A stretch of 64,000 nt of DNA from Effrenium voratum (Eukaryota; Sar; Dinophyceae; Suessiales; Symbiodiniaceae): NCBI GenBank assembly GCA_963377175.1, contig CAUJNA010000187.1:129501-193500 (forward strand), read 5' to 3'. Below, piece by piece: positions 43,370 through 56,034 of this stretch. Every line of letters starts with the position of its first letter. Within the stretch, counting starts at the first letter, position 1. The notes under the pieces were generated by a model that searched no databases, had not been told where the DNA came from, and was given only the letters and a program-made list of their open reading frames with translations. Position numbers and translations under genes: made by a program.

Positions 43370-45556
43370 CGATGGGTCCTTAATTAACATTCATACCCAT
43401 TTGAGGAACGGTCAATACTCACGGCGAGGCGCACTGACTTATTAGGCATCCAAGTTGGTGCAGATTTTGGGGCGTTTTGTCTATCCCTGTGGTCAACAAA
43501 AACTCCAGTCATGGCTCAAAAAGATCCCTTGGTGAAGACTCTTCAAGGAGACCCTCTGACTCCGTGATTGGGGTGTCACTAGGGCTCAACATGACTCGAA
43601 AAAGCAGCCGGCTCTTCCAGTGACTACTGTAGTAGATAAGCAGAGGCACAAGTCATGCAAAGCAAAACAACTCCTGACGATGGAGACGCGGCCCGGTATA
43701 GTCTTCGGGCCCCTTCTCCCGAGGCACCGGGCTATGCTCAAAGAGGATAGCCAAGAGGCGTCGGGGCGGTCGGGGCGGCCAGGGCGGTCGCAACCGGCAT
43801 GCCATTCGGAGCACCATGGCGATTGGAGCAAGGTGCGCAAAACATTTTTGAGTTCTTGTGAACTATTTGACGTTTTTGACACGGCTTGGAGTACATCACA
43901 AAAGCAAAGCGTGATTCCGTTTTGTTCGTTTGGTTCGCATCACGCGATTGATTTAGTATGCAGCATGATGTTTCGAGGGTTGAATTTGCACACATGGGGG
44001 TTGATCAATATTCCTGGCCCCCAAGTGACCACGGGTATGTTTCCCCATTTTGTTAACATATTATGTCTTGTGGTGATTTTCCAAGCGATGGTAATCCCAT
44101 GTAGTCATGGACCTTTGATCAAGCCCCAGATGAAAGCAACTGGGACAGGTGGAATTCGCGGCAGCGCATGTCCAAAGCCGTGCCCTCGGGAGCTGGGCGG
44201 GAGTTCGGGAGATGAGCAAAGGCCAGGAGCGTGGCTGTGTCGTTTTCGGGGGACTGCCGTTTGGAGTTGTTTTTTGCCGTCTTCTTTTTTGGGGCCAGCC
44301 TTTTGGGGTTGCTTGAAAGTTGAAAGGGGCGCCCAACAGGAAGACAGCTCGTGCAAGTCCAAAGGTTTGGAAGTTGCACATCTGGCAGCCGATCCTTGAG
44401 TTGAAATGCGGCGGTCAGCCATTTTTTCCAACCGGTCTCGAGGTTTGCACAAAAACATCGAGGAGAAAGAGGCGCGTGACGGCTCGAAGCCTGCGAGCAG
44501 GGCTCGCTTCCGGGTTTTTGTTTTTGAGCTTTCAAGTGCAGAACAAACAGTTTGGACATGCAGAAAGCCGACGCACTCAGGAAGTAAGATCTAGGACATG
44601 ACAGGCAATAGCTTTGACCGACTCCGTTTGTGATTTCTGTGACGCTTGCGGGGTCCCATCGCAGAACAAGTGGGCGGGTGCCAAACTAGGCGCTGGTTGA
44701 CCTTTTTTTTCGGGCCGTGAAACGGCGGGTCCATGTGTGTGGCTTTGAGAGCCATACACTTTGACCCCGTTTTGAGACATGGACGCCCAAGTCGGGGAGG
44801 TCTTACGCAGAGGCCCAGGATACACTGCGATGATCAACTGCAAAGAGGCCGGCCCCTCACAGAAAGACCCCTCTAAAAATCAAGGCTTGTTGGGTTCCAT
44901 GTTAATCTGGGGCGTAAACATGGGATTGGGGATTTGAAATTGTGGTTTTGACGCTTCCTTGTCAACCCGTATGGGGCTTTTCCGAGCAAGTTCACACCGA
45001 GCCTCCCTTGACATGCGTGCGTTTGCTGAAATTGGGGACCTTCTCTTTCGGATGGCTGGAAAGGGAAACTCATGGTTGGCTACCTCCCCTCTCCATTCTC
45101 TCCTGCTTTTTTCCTTAATTCTGCTTTTTCCCCAACAGCTGAAAGCTTTGGGGTCTCAGCCCGGATATGCTCGGGGCGGCCCTGGATTAAGGTTCCACGA
45201 GGGTGGAGGGGGTGCCGGGTGCTTGTCTTTATTCCAGGTGCATATTCTAAGCTTAGGTGGACATTAGCCTCAAACTGATTGGGTTTCCCATTTGAGTTTC
45301 CCTCCAAGCCCATGCAAAAACACGTTCCCAGTTTCTTCACTAGACCTAGACATGTTCAGACACGCTGTTCCCCCTGCCAGGTTCCAGTGCATATGTTCTG
45401 GTGCCTGATGTAGGGCGCTCCGCACAATACGTATTTTTTTGGTTTTTCTCCCCATGCGGAAATCAGAACCTTCTTCATTGCTCGGAAGGTTCTCATAGTG
45501 CAACCAACGCATTTGCAGAGTCCGTGGGCTTCGTTGCTGGCGGCTTGATGAGACAG

Positions 45557-45597
45557 GCCCAGCTGGTACGGCTCAGAGCCGCCGTGGACAAAACGCG
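45557..45597 (+). CDS. Possible helical exon of gene D
   Basis: Acceptor GAGACAG at 45556. It reads A-Q-L-V-R-L-R-A-A-V-D-K-T-R in a GC-rich island. The end is uncertain; a GC donor inside ACGCGCATT would fit. Hydrophobic residues Leu, Val, Leu, Ala and Val are spaced as in an amphipathic helix. Confidence 0.4.
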
Positions 45598-46206
45598 CAT
45601 TGCCCAGCCTGGGAATTGACAGGGTGTCCCAAAATTTGGCTTGGCCCCCAAATGGCGAGTTCAATTTCCCGTATGCAAACCTGCCACTTATGAGACAGAT
45701 CCAAACGGCTCGTTTTTGGTGGGTGGAAAACCCGTGCAAACGCCTGGAACTCGTCGAGATGCCCAAGGGTTGCCCGGCGCTGGAGTGTGTGTGTGTGTGT
45801 TTTCTCGGTTTTTGGGGGCACCGGACAGCTCCAGCTCCAAAGCGCAAGGGGCGATCTCTTTTCCGCATCTGTTTTTATTCTTTTTGGTACTGAGAATTTG
45901 AGGTATTTCATCTTTGTCCAGCGCTAAAAGCACCCGGATGGCGCTTTTTCAACCTTAGCCCAAGTACTGCCCAACAGACGTCCCTCGAGTTGCTTAGCTT
46001 TAAGCCATGAAACTGGGAAGCAGTCCGCTTGCTGTCATTTATTCCGAAGAAGCTGGTAGTATTGAGTTGTTGTAAAAGAACAACACCATTGGGTTGGGTG
46101 CATTGGGTTGTTACAAAATTTGAAAACCCACAAAGTTTGCTTGACTCCTCTACTTGCACTGAGGGATTCTTGTGGTTTCCTTGCTGGCCAATTCCAACAT
46201 GCCCAG

Positions 46207-46236
46207 AGACACACCTGGGAGTGGAAACAGCGCAAG
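46207..46236 (+). CDS. Possible 30-nt microexon of gene D
   Basis: CCCAG acceptor and AAG/GTGCCA donor enclose exactly ten codons, R-H-T-W-E-W-K-Q-R-K, phase 0 at both sides, matching the phase-0 pattern of neighbouring exons. The short length makes a chance match possible. The verified microexons of 26, 31 and 36 nt in this window make the size unexceptional. Confidence 0.3.
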
Positions 46237-46795
46237 GTGCCATTGATCAAAGAAGGGAAGACGGCACCTTGCCCCGAAACCCTCCTGGGGATGGGGCGAA
46301 TGGGTTGGACGGGGGGAATGGGTTCTGTTTGCTGCAGGTCATGTGTTCTTTTCTCCTTCTTTTTTCTCAAAACGAGACTTGTAAACATATGGGGGCCGTC
46401 CGCAAATGCTAGTCTTCAGTTTATGTATTCGGGTAACTTGTTATTTGTGCGCGATTGGTAAAACCTGCATCGCGAAAGGCCGGCGATTGGGACTGCGATT
46501 GGGGTAACATCTACATGTTTGGGTGACCCCTCATTGGAAGCGCAAAACATGTTGTTACATCAACGGTTGGTTGTCGCCCTTACATATTTGCAGACCCCGC
46601 TCCCCTGTAGACAGGGAGATGCGCAGCACCTTGTCGGCGACATGTCTGTGGTAGACACCTTGCCTCAGCCCCTCAGCTAGGCAGTGTAACGGCCATACCA
46701 GTCTCACCAGGAAAGTCGGCGAAATTCGCGATTGGCCCGCGATTGATGAGCCCGTCAGGACCAGGGGGTGCCCTTCCGTGGGCTTCGCTCATGGC

Positions 46796-46839
46796 GCTGC
46801 TGGTGTTGCTGCTGCTGGCACTGCTGCTGGTGCTGGTGG

Positions 46840-46880
<41 letters not shown>

Positions 46881-46885
46881 CTGCT
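46796..46885. repeat. GCT/CTG trinucleotide run
   Basis: About 28 imperfect units. It encodes poly-Leu, poly-Ala or (on the other strand) poly-Ser in silico and explains part of the long - strand open frame here. Confidence 0.9.
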
Positions 46886-47125
46886 TGTGAGATGGGAAGA
46901 AGTTACCAAGTTTGCTCCGCGATTGGCCCCGCTGTGGTCGCGATTGGAGGGTTTCCGGGAAAAGTAATATTGGATAACCCCCATATGCTGGTCTTCAGCA
47001 TCACGAAACACGTGGATGGAAACTCCGGGTGAAGAGTTGGGGCCTGCTTCACGCGATGTCCGTCCCCTAACCCAATGACTCGCCCCAGTTGAAGCAGTAT
47101 TCCAGATCAAGCCACGCGGGTGTTG

Positions 47126-47218
47126 CGAGCCACAATCAAAACCTGGGTAGAATGAAGTTGTGTAGGACAGTTCCATCCATGAATCAGGGCCGATCTCCGC
47201 TGTATGTTGGGTAGACCC
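47126..47218 (+). repeat. Family-2 element, degenerate
   Basis: GAGCCACAATCAAAACCTGG is intact. The interior (GGCCGATCTCCGCTG, TTGGGTAGACCCC) is eroded and the 3' inverted end is missing. Confidence 0.75.
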
Positions 47219-48910
47219 CACAACATCCCCGCAAGAGTGTGATATGTTCATATGGGTGTGTCTTAAAAGTGGGGCACCAACAAAAACGTGGTGATCTCCC
47301 CTTTTGTCCCATGAAGCCGACCTCAAAAAGGGTACCCACGAAAGTCTCATGGCGTGTCGTCCAAGGCGCGAGGCTAAACCCGCTGCGCTCGAAGGCTCGG
47401 GCCGCCCGTTGCGTGGCGTTGAGTCCAGCCAAGCTTTGGGCGGATCCCCACCAAGTAAAAAGGGAATTGGGGCAGGGGGGTGATTTTTGGAGAGTTCCTT
47501 TTGTGGTTCCATTTTCCCTTTTGTTTGGGAAGACTGGATAAATGAAATTGGGACACCCCCACCCGCCTCCTCTTGATGGTAGGGGGGCTTTGGGCGGTTT
47601 GTTGATGACTGGCGTCTTCTTGCGGCATGTTGTCGGTTTCTGTCGGCCTTGTGTTGGTGCTTCGGTGCTTTTGGTTGGTGCCTTGGCTTCGTTTTGGCTC
47701 GCTTTTGCCTTCGCACGGCTGAGGGGTTCGGTTGCCTCGGCTTGTCGGGCGGACTCAGAGAACTTGCTTTTCTGCATGCACCTCATCTGTCACGTGAAGT
47801 GGAGAGGGATAGTTTTTGCGTTTTCAAGCGGCAAGCAGACTGTTCCTTTGTGGACTTCTACCTTGGCAGAATGGTTGCGCCCAAAGTGCACCTAATCTGG
47901 AGCCTCACACTGTTCTTGGTGTTGTTGGATTTTTGTTCTGCTTTGGATGAGGCATTCGAACACTCGTCGGAACCTTTCAAATGGTCAGTGATTCCATGAA
48001 CACCGCCAGGTCGAAAACCATCGCAACCCAGGCTTGGGAAAGCCCGCAGGGATATCTACTGTGGAAAATGGAGCCATTTGGGTTGAACTTTTCTTCGGCT
48101 CTTAAAGCAATGTCCCTGAAAGGGCTCGGTTGGCGTGATCGTGCCAACTATCTCATGTTCACGCCGGTGAGAACGGTAGGTGTTCCTTTCAAAGGATCCA
48201 TGACAACTAGCTGCTGTCAAGCACATGTTGCAACCGCTGGGTGCCAGCGCCTCTGCCAGACCAGGCGCTTAGCGTGAACGGCTGAGTTGGCGAGAGCGGC
48301 TGCCGCACGCCGTCACCCCGTCGCGCCCCGCTTTGAAGGAGCAGGGCTCGCCGGGTGCAACGCCCTGTGAAGACCACACGGCGTTCAGACCATCCCACGT
48401 GGTAGAGCGCAGAAGCAAGGGAACCGACCCCGGTTTCTACCCAATAAGCCTCAGTCGGATACTACTTTTAAATCAATCCCAGATCAGGAAGACGTCATCC
48501 CAATGAGGTAGATGTCATAACCTGCCTACCACCTGGGATCGTCCTCCAAGAAGACGCTGTCAGCCGGGTTCGTGAACCAAAAGCAACACTTTACTTTGAG
48601 TGTTTCCCAAAGCAGAGACGCCTGAACAGGCTGATGTCCTTCAAACACGTTAAGATCAAGTCCATTCGCCCATTGAAGATGTACTTCCCCTCCTGTCCAC
48701 TAACATGGAGCCTGACTGAATTTTTCGGGGTCCTGGAAGAAGAATCTCCTTTAAAAGGGACCCTTTCTCTGCTGGGTTCCCTGGCCTGCCGTGGACAGGC
48801 GGGTAGCAACTTCTACCCCCTCCATTTGGATGTCCGTTGGGGCCCAATCGGTTTCAGGCGACAGCATCCTCTAGAGAATCCCAAAGGCTTGCATCGACCA
48901 CGGCAAAGTA

Positions 48911-49019
48911 GATGGGTGTGGCTCAAAATCCAAGAACTAGGGTTACACAGGTTTTGATCTTTGTTTCCATTTGCCCAGGGTGCCATTTGGGTATATTTTA
49001 TTGAGCCACAGACAGATGA
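48911..49019 (+). repeat. Family-3 element, GAGCCACA variant
   Basis: AGATGGGTGTGGCTCAAAAT at the left, TTGAGCCACAGACAGATGAG at the right, with TTTCCATTTGCCCAGGGTGCC inside. It shares the GAGCCACA variant with the copy at 27232. Confidence 0.75.
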
Positions 49020-49749
49020 GTATGTCCTGAAAAAGGAAACCAAAGAACAATTTGTTAGATGCAAGGTGGAGTTAGATAGAATCTGTTCTGGGTCTTCTCA
49101 GAGACTCGAACAGGGTTGCCAACATGTGATAGGGTGGTGAGTTCCCTCCAAGTGGGAAGCTTCCTTTGGGTTTCGCTGCAAGAACCATCCAAAAGAGGGC
49201 AACCTTGACCGCAAATCCTACCCAAAACAAATCGGGACCACGTTTGGAAAGGACCATTCCACCGCAACTGGGAACACAGGGTGTCCCTCGCTGACCTTTG
49301 GAAGGTTTCGCAGAGTTGAGTCGGGCACCCAGCCTCAGAGATGGTGTAAAGCGGGGTTGGGCCGAATGAGCAACCGGATGGCAACTGGAACCTGAGAGGT
49401 TTTGATCATGAGCAATTTGGCCCAACCCTGGTGTAAGTTGTGTGACAAAAAGTCGCTGCCTCCAGTGCGCCGGGATGGGGTCTGAGTCACTGAGTGGCTG
49501 TGTCATCCACTCAAATGGAGTTTTGTGCCAATCTGTGGACGACCAAACTTCAAGTCAGTTTGGGTTTCGGCCCTTCAAGTTTCACCATGTAGTTCGGATT
49601 TTCCAATCGGGGGGTGGGGTGGGGGCGTTTGCCCTCAAGTAAATCCACTCTGAAAAGGACTCTCCTACGAACAGGATCTAGCTGCAGCAACTGTGAAGTA
49701 TATTATCCATTCCGAAAGCGCGGCTGCCGTTTGCGGAGTCCTGTTTGCT

Positions 49750-49770
49750 GTTTTTTTTTTTTTTTTTTCT
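49750..49770. repeat. Poly-T run
   Basis: About 20 T residues. Confidence 0.9.
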
Positions 49771-51832
49771 TGTGGTAACCACAAACAACACCAATGTTGC
49801 TAGAAGCACTTAATCCTTTCCTAGCGTTTGTTCAAGGGGATTTGGTCCCCTTGTTAGTGGTTTTCCGGGAGCTTAGGATTTTCCAGGCCTTCATTGTTGA
49901 ACAGCCTACCCTTATAGTCGGTAACCATGATGTATCCCTTTCGTTTGTAAACCCACTCTACTGGTATGTGCAAGCAATGGGTATTGCCGGGTATTGCCGG
50001 TCGACTGTTACTGGTTGTGGGAAACGAGTTGGGTTGGGAATCCGATTTTCTGTGTTACCAAGGACACTCCTCTTTAATCAAGCAGTAGCTGGGTTTGCGT
50101 GACGTTTGCATTCAAATTCAACCAAGAATGTGTACTCCCAGGGCAAGTAAGAAACCGCCAATGGGCACGGTTTCCTGGATAGCTGGATCGAATCTGAGCG
50201 AAGGATCGGGTTTTTGTTTTTGCTTTGGACTCTTCTAGGTTTTCAGGTTCCCGGGTTTCCGCCCGCATGATTTTAGTTGCCATCAAAGTCACCCCAAAGC
50301 GGTAGGTAAAAGGGTTCTTTAATTTTCTGAATTGGGTCATCTGAAGAAGCAGTCAAACACAATGCCCCAGTTCCAAGACTCATGTCATGTCAACTAGTAG
50401 TGACGCCACTCGCGGGTTGCGACGTCCAAAGTGACGGTTACGTTTTAAGGGTCTGTCTTATGCGAATCTCACATGTCGTTCTCTAGAAGTTTTCATTGTA
50501 AGATGTCTATTATGTAAATTGTTAATTTCATTTCTGGTTTTATGTAATTTCCTTGTTATTCAAGTTCTTCCTCCTCATTTCTTATTTGTAGCCTGAACCC
50601 TGTGAAGCAGCATAATTTGTTCGGAACCATGTTTGGTTTTGTTCGGAAAAAAGGGGCAGGCTGCCCATCTTCACTCACATTGCCAGTGGGACACGGGCTT
50701 TGGGGACACCAGTTCCAAGTTGGCGAAGCCCCCCGTCCCGCAGCTCGCGAGGTGCGCAGTCAGGGAGCAACATGAGACTCACGGCCCATGGAAATCCCAG
50801 GGACCCACGGGACCCACTGGAGCTTGGACCGTCTTGGAGCTCAGTCTCTGCCACCAACCCGCAAAAATACCACTTGCGTTCCAAAATCGCGACGCGCATG
50901 TGACGGCCGTGTCTCACGGCAAGCGGAAAGCCAGGGCCTCAGTGAATTCGGATGGGCCAAAGTCTGCAAGTTGAGGCAGTGATCAGAGTGCACCCATTGG
51001 CACTGGAACAAGTGCTGCTTTTTGGAAGCCGCACTGCCTTCTTGGAGAAAGTCGTTGCCCTTTGTACTCCCATTCAGATGGAGCTTGGTTGTTCTGTCTG
51101 TTCTGTTCAAGCGGTTCAGAGAGAACCTGACTGCCAGGGGGGAGAGAGGCAGGAGGAGAGTGCGTTATAGTTTACCCCAGAAACGTGGCTGCAGGACCAC
51201 TGTCGAATGCCCTGGAACGGGTGGCCAAACGCGATGGCTAACTTTTGGATTGATAGACATTTCAGCTGCAACTGTTCAAGTCTTGAGCTGCACAAAAGTT
51301 TGGACTTGCATGAGCGATTGAGTGCAAAACAACGGGTTGCTACAAGCGTCAAGATAAACCAATCCCGGTGGTTGCATCCGGGAAGCCCAGGAATCCCGCC
51401 AAAGCGGCTCGAGGAAGGTTTTGTTGGGGGCGAAAAAGAGAGACCCCTGGCAGTGCCAGGATCCCAACATGATGTCCATCCCGGAACAGGAGCATCGAAG
51501 GGTTTCTTGTTTTCTCGGATGGGCCTTGCAGACATTGCAGCGCGGGGGCCAGTTGATCACGAGTGCATTGTTTGGGTGAGAAATACAAGGACTCACCAGG
51601 GGCATTGAGTCATCTACACGTTACACGAGAAGTCTGCATCCCGGTGAGCCCCGCGATCTCCTTGGGCTGCTGTTGAGAAGGAACCCCTTCCCTGAGATCG
51701 TGGCATAAATGCCCTTGACTGCGAGCAAAAACAAGCAAGCATCACGCCGGTTCCTTCCATGTGAGTCTTTGCCAAGAGTCGGGGCGTTTTTTCGTTTTGC
51801 TTTTTTGGAGAGGCTCCCTGGAGCTTTGTCAG

Positions 51833-51886
51833 GAGACGCCGAACTTTGAGGCGGCTTTGTCTCAGCTGGCAGCCCTGCACAACCAG
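51833..51886 (+). CDS. Helical exon of gene D
   Basis: Acceptor TTGTCAG at 51832 and CAG/GA donor at 51886/51887 enclose exactly 18 codons: E-T-P-N-F-E-A-A-L-S-Q-L-A-A-L-H-N-Q. Phase 0 on both sides, as in the next exon at 52774. Phe, Leu, Leu and Leu form the hydrophobic stripe. A T-rich tract precedes the acceptor. A GA donor is also used by sigma exons 7 and 8. Confidence 0.6.
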
Positions 51887-52332
51887 GATCGAAGTGGTGA
51901 ATTCTACTGGTTTTCGAGTTGGTCGGTTCCACTCGGCCGTTGCAACATCGGCACAGAAGGACGTTCGGCGCCTCCAAAACCATGTTTTGCCCACGATGCT
52001 CGTTTCGCCGCAACACCAGGAACCTCCAAGCGGAGCCAAGAAAAGATGAATTGTCGTTGAAGGTTGCAGCTTGGAGGGCGTAGGTTTGTAGCGGGGAGTC
52101 GAGGTTCGGACTTTGACGGTCCCGGGGGAGAATCAGTTTGGGCATGATGTGGGCTCTGGGAGAGTTGGAGCGGGGGCTTCACGCTCACAACCGTAGCTGG
52201 GGTTCTGGTTGAGCCAAGTTGCTCCGAAGGGATCTTTCGCATCCCAAGCGTGGCATCTGGTTCGGATCCATTGACTTCTCATGGAAGGCCTTGGCTAGCA
52301 GTTTCTGGGTTCACGGGGCCCGCCGCAGGGTT

Positions 52333-52419
52333 TCACTGGACGAAATCCCTTCGCACCGCTTTATCTTATCATTCCAGGCTTTTTTAGGTGGTGCTGGATT
52401 TCGTCCATTTGAACTGTAA
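52333..52419. repeat. Family-4 element, shortened copy
   Basis: CACTGGACGAAATCC at the left; GGTGGTGCTGGATTTCGTCCAT at the right, with about 45 bp of interior lost. Confidence 0.75.
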
Positions 52420-52773
52420 CCTGGACGGGGATTCGAGTTGCTGTCGGGTCTAAGGTAAGCAGACTTTAAAGCTCGGCTCCCCCTTTTTGTGTTTCGGTTG
52501 CACAGGGGGTCCCAGCTCATTTAAGACAGTCCCACGCAACCCACAGAGGGCTCAACAGTGAGGATAGCATGCCTTTTTGGATCGTTTCAAAGGGAAATTC
52601 AATAATTCTCACAATACAAAAGTTGGGTTGCCCCTCCCCCCCAGCCCCTCCCCCCCCCACCCCAGAGCTCCCTGGTTTTTGTGCGACATTGGGTTGCACC
52701 TTGCCGGTTTTTGTGGGACATTGGGTCGTTTCCCTCCATGTCGGAACAAGAAGGAGACCCACCCATGGCCCAG

Positions 52774-52824
52774 GAGCTGACCAGAGTGCAGGCGGAGATG
52801 CGCTCCGAGATCAATCGCCTCCAG
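52774..52824 (+). CDS. Coiled-coil exon of gene D
   Basis: Acceptor GGCCCAG at 52773 and CAG/GC donor at 52824/52825 enclose 17 codons: E-L-T-R-V-Q-A-E-M-R-S-E-I-N-R-L-Q. Leu, Val, Met, Ile and Leu sit at a/d heptad positions without a break. It joins in phase to the exon at 51833. Confidence 0.65.
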
Positions 52825-54644
52825 GCGGGGAGTGGCTGTAGGGCGAATTCTTTTCCGTAGGAAGCCGGTGAGTTCCAAATATATGTGCTTCCCCAAGAAA
52901 AACAACACCGGAGCCTTTTTGGTAACGGACCTTGGGACTGGTAACGGACCTTGGGAGGAACTTCTTCCCTTTTTTTGCGTGGATGCCCGGAGAGTTATTT
53001 TTGCAGAGGGGTAACCAAGATTGCGGGATTTATTTCTTGCTACTTGCTCGCGCTCAAGCCGACCTGTGGCGGGGCGCTTGCTGCAGCGATCTGCACGATT
53101 TGGCTTAGCCGTACACCTCGACATGGGTTTTGTGCAGCAGTGAGGTCTGACAGGAGCTTCGCTCAAAAACTTTTCTTCAGCTTGCCAACCGGAAGGTTCC
53201 TCTGGCTCGGCGGTGGCAAGGGAATCCTTGGTGTCGCACGTCGGGCCATGGGTGACGCGCAGAATGGAGCAAAAGGAGGCCTGAGGCTTCCACATGCAAA
53301 AACTCGCTGGCCGCTGAGCTTGAGCTTTCTCGAATGTGAGCGAATTTGTGGCTCGCCAATGCTTGATCTTGATTGCGTGCAAGCCGAATCGCGCGGCGAA
53401 GCCTAGTCACTCAGACTTTTGGGTGTTGTTGGCCGTGCTTGGGATTGTTTCTGGGCAAACTTTCCTGGAGTAGCCTACTACGTGGAGGAGAACACCAATG
53501 CCTGACAGCGGCAAGCAGTCCTAATGTCGCAGCAAAAAAAAGCAGCAACGATGGGAACAGGGGGAAAGTATATGACACCTGTTTTGGGTTATTGGGGCGA
53601 AGGAAGCCAGAAGGAAAACCAACATTGTTTTGGTGCTCTATTGTGAGAGCTATTAATTTTCACCAGACTGAAAGTAGATGACGCGATTTCAATCCATGTT
53701 GACCGCTTACTTATCTCCCTCACGTACCATAGTGGAAATTGTGCCATCTGAATTGTACTCTCAGAAAAGATAACCAACCCGAACAAACCAGTCGAGTCAT
53801 GGTCATCAAGAGTGAGCACCTTGAGGGGGTGCTTAGTTACTCCTTTCTCTTTTGCGGGTAGCCTCAGCAAGGAGAGACCAGCATTAGGTCTGAGGGTACT
53901 GGTTTGAAGGAGCGAAGACGTGAGTATTTTCTATGGGGAGCCATTCCTTTTGAGCGTTGCGCTCGTCAAAAAATCAATGGTAACCCAAGACTCTCTGCAA
54001 CATTCAGCTCGAGCAGTTTTGAGAGAGCCTCAACATGCTCACGTGAGTGGCCGGATCCAGTCTTAAGATCCAGTCTTGTAGGTACCTTTTGGGGTTGGAA
54101 AACCGAACACCGCCAGGGGGCTTCCTTGGCAAGTTCCCCTGAACAGGTGATGACCTGTTTCCGGTTTTTAAAGACCTTCTCGAGGGCTTGCGGAAAAGCA
54201 AACAAATAGAAACATCCGTCATCTTCTCTTGCGCATAGTCTCGTTGGGAGGGGGTAATCCGTGGCCAGCCGAACCGTTTCGGCTGGAAAAAAACTCAGCT
54301 TTGCGTTTTGCTAGCGTCGGAGGGCCATATCTTTTTTTGTTTCTTCGCAGCTGGACGTTGGAAGTTTTGGGTCTCTCGGAGAGTTCCGGAAGGGTTCCGG
54401 AAGGATTTCCGGGGTTTTGGGATCCCTGGCCTCATCGGGGTCTGTCTTTTCTTTTCTTTTTTGTGAAAGCTTGGATCATCCAAGCGAAGTGCGGTGGCCT
54501 CCTCTTGTTCTTTTGGTTTCCCTAAACTCACCTTTTTGGGTTTGCCTTAAACCTCCCAAAAACCGGAAGAGCCCCAAAGCAACGGAGTGTCGCGCCCCAG
54601 CGCCCGCACCCCCCGCCTGGCGCGTGGGCAAAGCGAGAGCGCAG

Positions 54645-54680
54645 CTCCAGGCCTCGCTGGATGAGGCGGAGGCGCTCAAG
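54645..54680 (+). CDS. Coiled-coil exon of gene D
   Basis: Acceptor GAGCGCAG at 54644 (or CTCCAG at 54650) and AAG/GC donor at 54680/54681. It reads L-Q-A-S-L-D-E-A-E-A-L-K. The open frame extends upstream (V-G-K-A-R-A-Q) and could be part of a longer exon. Phase 0 on both sides. Confidence 0.5.
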
Positions 54681-54744
54681 GCGATGAGCCGTCGGGCAGA
54701 AATCGCAGCGTGTCGCTTCCCTTTGGCTTAGGTATACTTTGTTT

Positions 54745-54880
54745 TTCATTTTGCCAAGGGGCTCACTTGCCCAAAGCGAATCGACCTTTTGACCTTTTGG
54801 TTTTCTTATTTTGGTCGATTTTTAGTGAAGTTCCCAAAAGGTTAACCTTTTAGCTCCAGGTCTTTTGGGCAAGTAAGGGA
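54745..54880. repeat. Hairpin sequence starting with a family-1-like left end
   Basis: TTCATTTTGCCAAGGGGCTC resembles the family-1 start, but the rest pairs differently: CTTGCCCAAA with TTTTGGGCAAG, and GACCTTTTGG with CCAAAAGGTT. It may be a chimera or a separate family. It directly precedes a family-2 element. Confidence 0.55.
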
Positions 54881-54998
54881 GCCGCGTTCAAAACCGATTC
54901 GGGTACATGAAGGTTAGGAAGGGACAATCCCAACCACAAAATATTCTTTACATGGTTCTGGGTAGACCATTTTAATACCAGGTTTTGATTATGACTCA
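54879..54998 (+). repeat. Family-2 element, fused to family 3
   Basis: GAGCCGCGTTCAAAACCG at the left and GGTTTTGATTATGACTC at the right. TTCTTTACATGGTTCTGGGT is shared with the copy at 63209. Confidence 0.85.
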
Positions 54999-55105
54999 TT
55001 TGGCTGTGGGTCAAAAATGCGTGCCTAAAATGGGTTGCCCTAGTAAACCAAAGACTAAAACCTGCGGTCCCCTGGTAGGTGTATTTTGATCCATACCCAT
55101 TTGTT
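54995..55105 (-). repeat. Family-3 element abutting family 2
   Basis: CTCATTTGGCTGTGGGTCAA at the left, GATCCATACCCATTTG at the right, with AAACCTGCGGTCCCCTGG inside. Confidence 0.85.
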
Positions 55106-55229
55106 GTAAACTTCTGGGGTAGACTTAGGATAAATTTTACATGTTACCAGTGACTCAAAGTGAAGCAAACAACAACTCAAAGTGAAGCAAACAACAACAT
55201 ACACATTCTATATCTGGGCCGAACTCTAA

Positions 55230-55720
55230 TCATGATTTGTTGTTTTCCCTTGTTGGTTTTAAAGGGAATCGATTTCAGTGCTGGAAGTATTGATATTTTT
55301 TCCAGGGCACTTGAGCTAATGGAGGGTTGGTGCCTTTCAGTTGCTGAAATGCGCATCTGTTTTTTTTTGCATTCCCCAGGTTTTCAAGGGGATATTTGCT
55401 CAAATCAGGTGACGTACAGTGATTGCTCAAATGAGCACCGTCTTTTTTGGAATGGATTCGATTTCACTATTGGACATATGTTTCATCGTTCAATTGTTTT
55501 GGCGGAGGGGTGTTTTTTGGATTGTCCCCATTGGGGTGCCTGCCATTTGCTGAAAGGGCAAATCCAGTGATCAACGTTCGGGGAAATCCAGCAACCCCTG
55601 GTGGTCAGCTTTCATTTGCTGAAATGAACATTATGTTTGTTGATTTTCCCCCCTGGCTTTAAAGGGAATCGATTTCACTGGCCACATGTTTTTATGTTTG
55701 CTCCAGGGGACTCAGGCAAA
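55230..55720 (+). repeat. Three-copy direct repeat with the GGGAATCGATTTCACTG motif
   Basis: AAAGGGAATCGATTTCAGTG (55259), ATTCGATTTCACTATTGG (about 55456) and AAAGGGAATCGATTTCACTG (55661) recur about 200 bp apart. Each is associated with a TTTGCTGAAATG word and a following CCAGG. A fourth copy lies at about 63495. Confidence 0.75.
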
Positions 55721-55908
55721 TGGAAGGTGCCTTTTTCCTTTGTTTCGGGGAGAAGGGGGGAAAGGGAGAAGGGCGGAGGGCGTTCCTTTTAAATCAACCA
55801 CAAACAAAAACACCCTTGGTTTGCATGGCCATGGTTCTGAAGGTGAGGCTCCCAGCCTGCAAAAGACCTTCTCTCCAGGGGTTGATTCCAGAGATTCGGG
55901 GGACACTC

Positions 55909-56034
55909 AATATGGCTGTGGTTCAAAACCAATGCTACCATGTTGGGGTATGTGCCCCACCCATTTTAGTCTATTTTAGTTGGGATTGGGATGTATTCAC
56001 TGGGGGTACGGGATTTTGACCCATGGCCATACAG
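55909..56034 (+). repeat. Family-3-like element
   Basis: AATATGGCTGTGGTTCAAAA at the left and GATTTTGACCCATGGCCATA at the right. The interior is unlike the other copies. Confidence 0.55.

Noticed and set aside
44144..44225. Possible exon reading VEFAAAHVQSRALGSW
   Set aside because: It has CAG edges, but two other frames are equally open and no heptad or domain pattern supports it.
46673..47716. 347-codon open frame on the - strand
   Set aside because: It runs through a family-2 element (giving the YPGFDCGSQ string seen wherever that element is read backwards) and a triplet repeat (poly-Ser). No domain is visible, and the strand is opposite to every supported exon.
51281..51337. Frame reading LELHKSLDLHERLSAKQR before a GT
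   Set aside because: Helix-like, but its AT-rich codon choice is unlike all secure exons and its acceptor is ambiguous. Kept only as a note.
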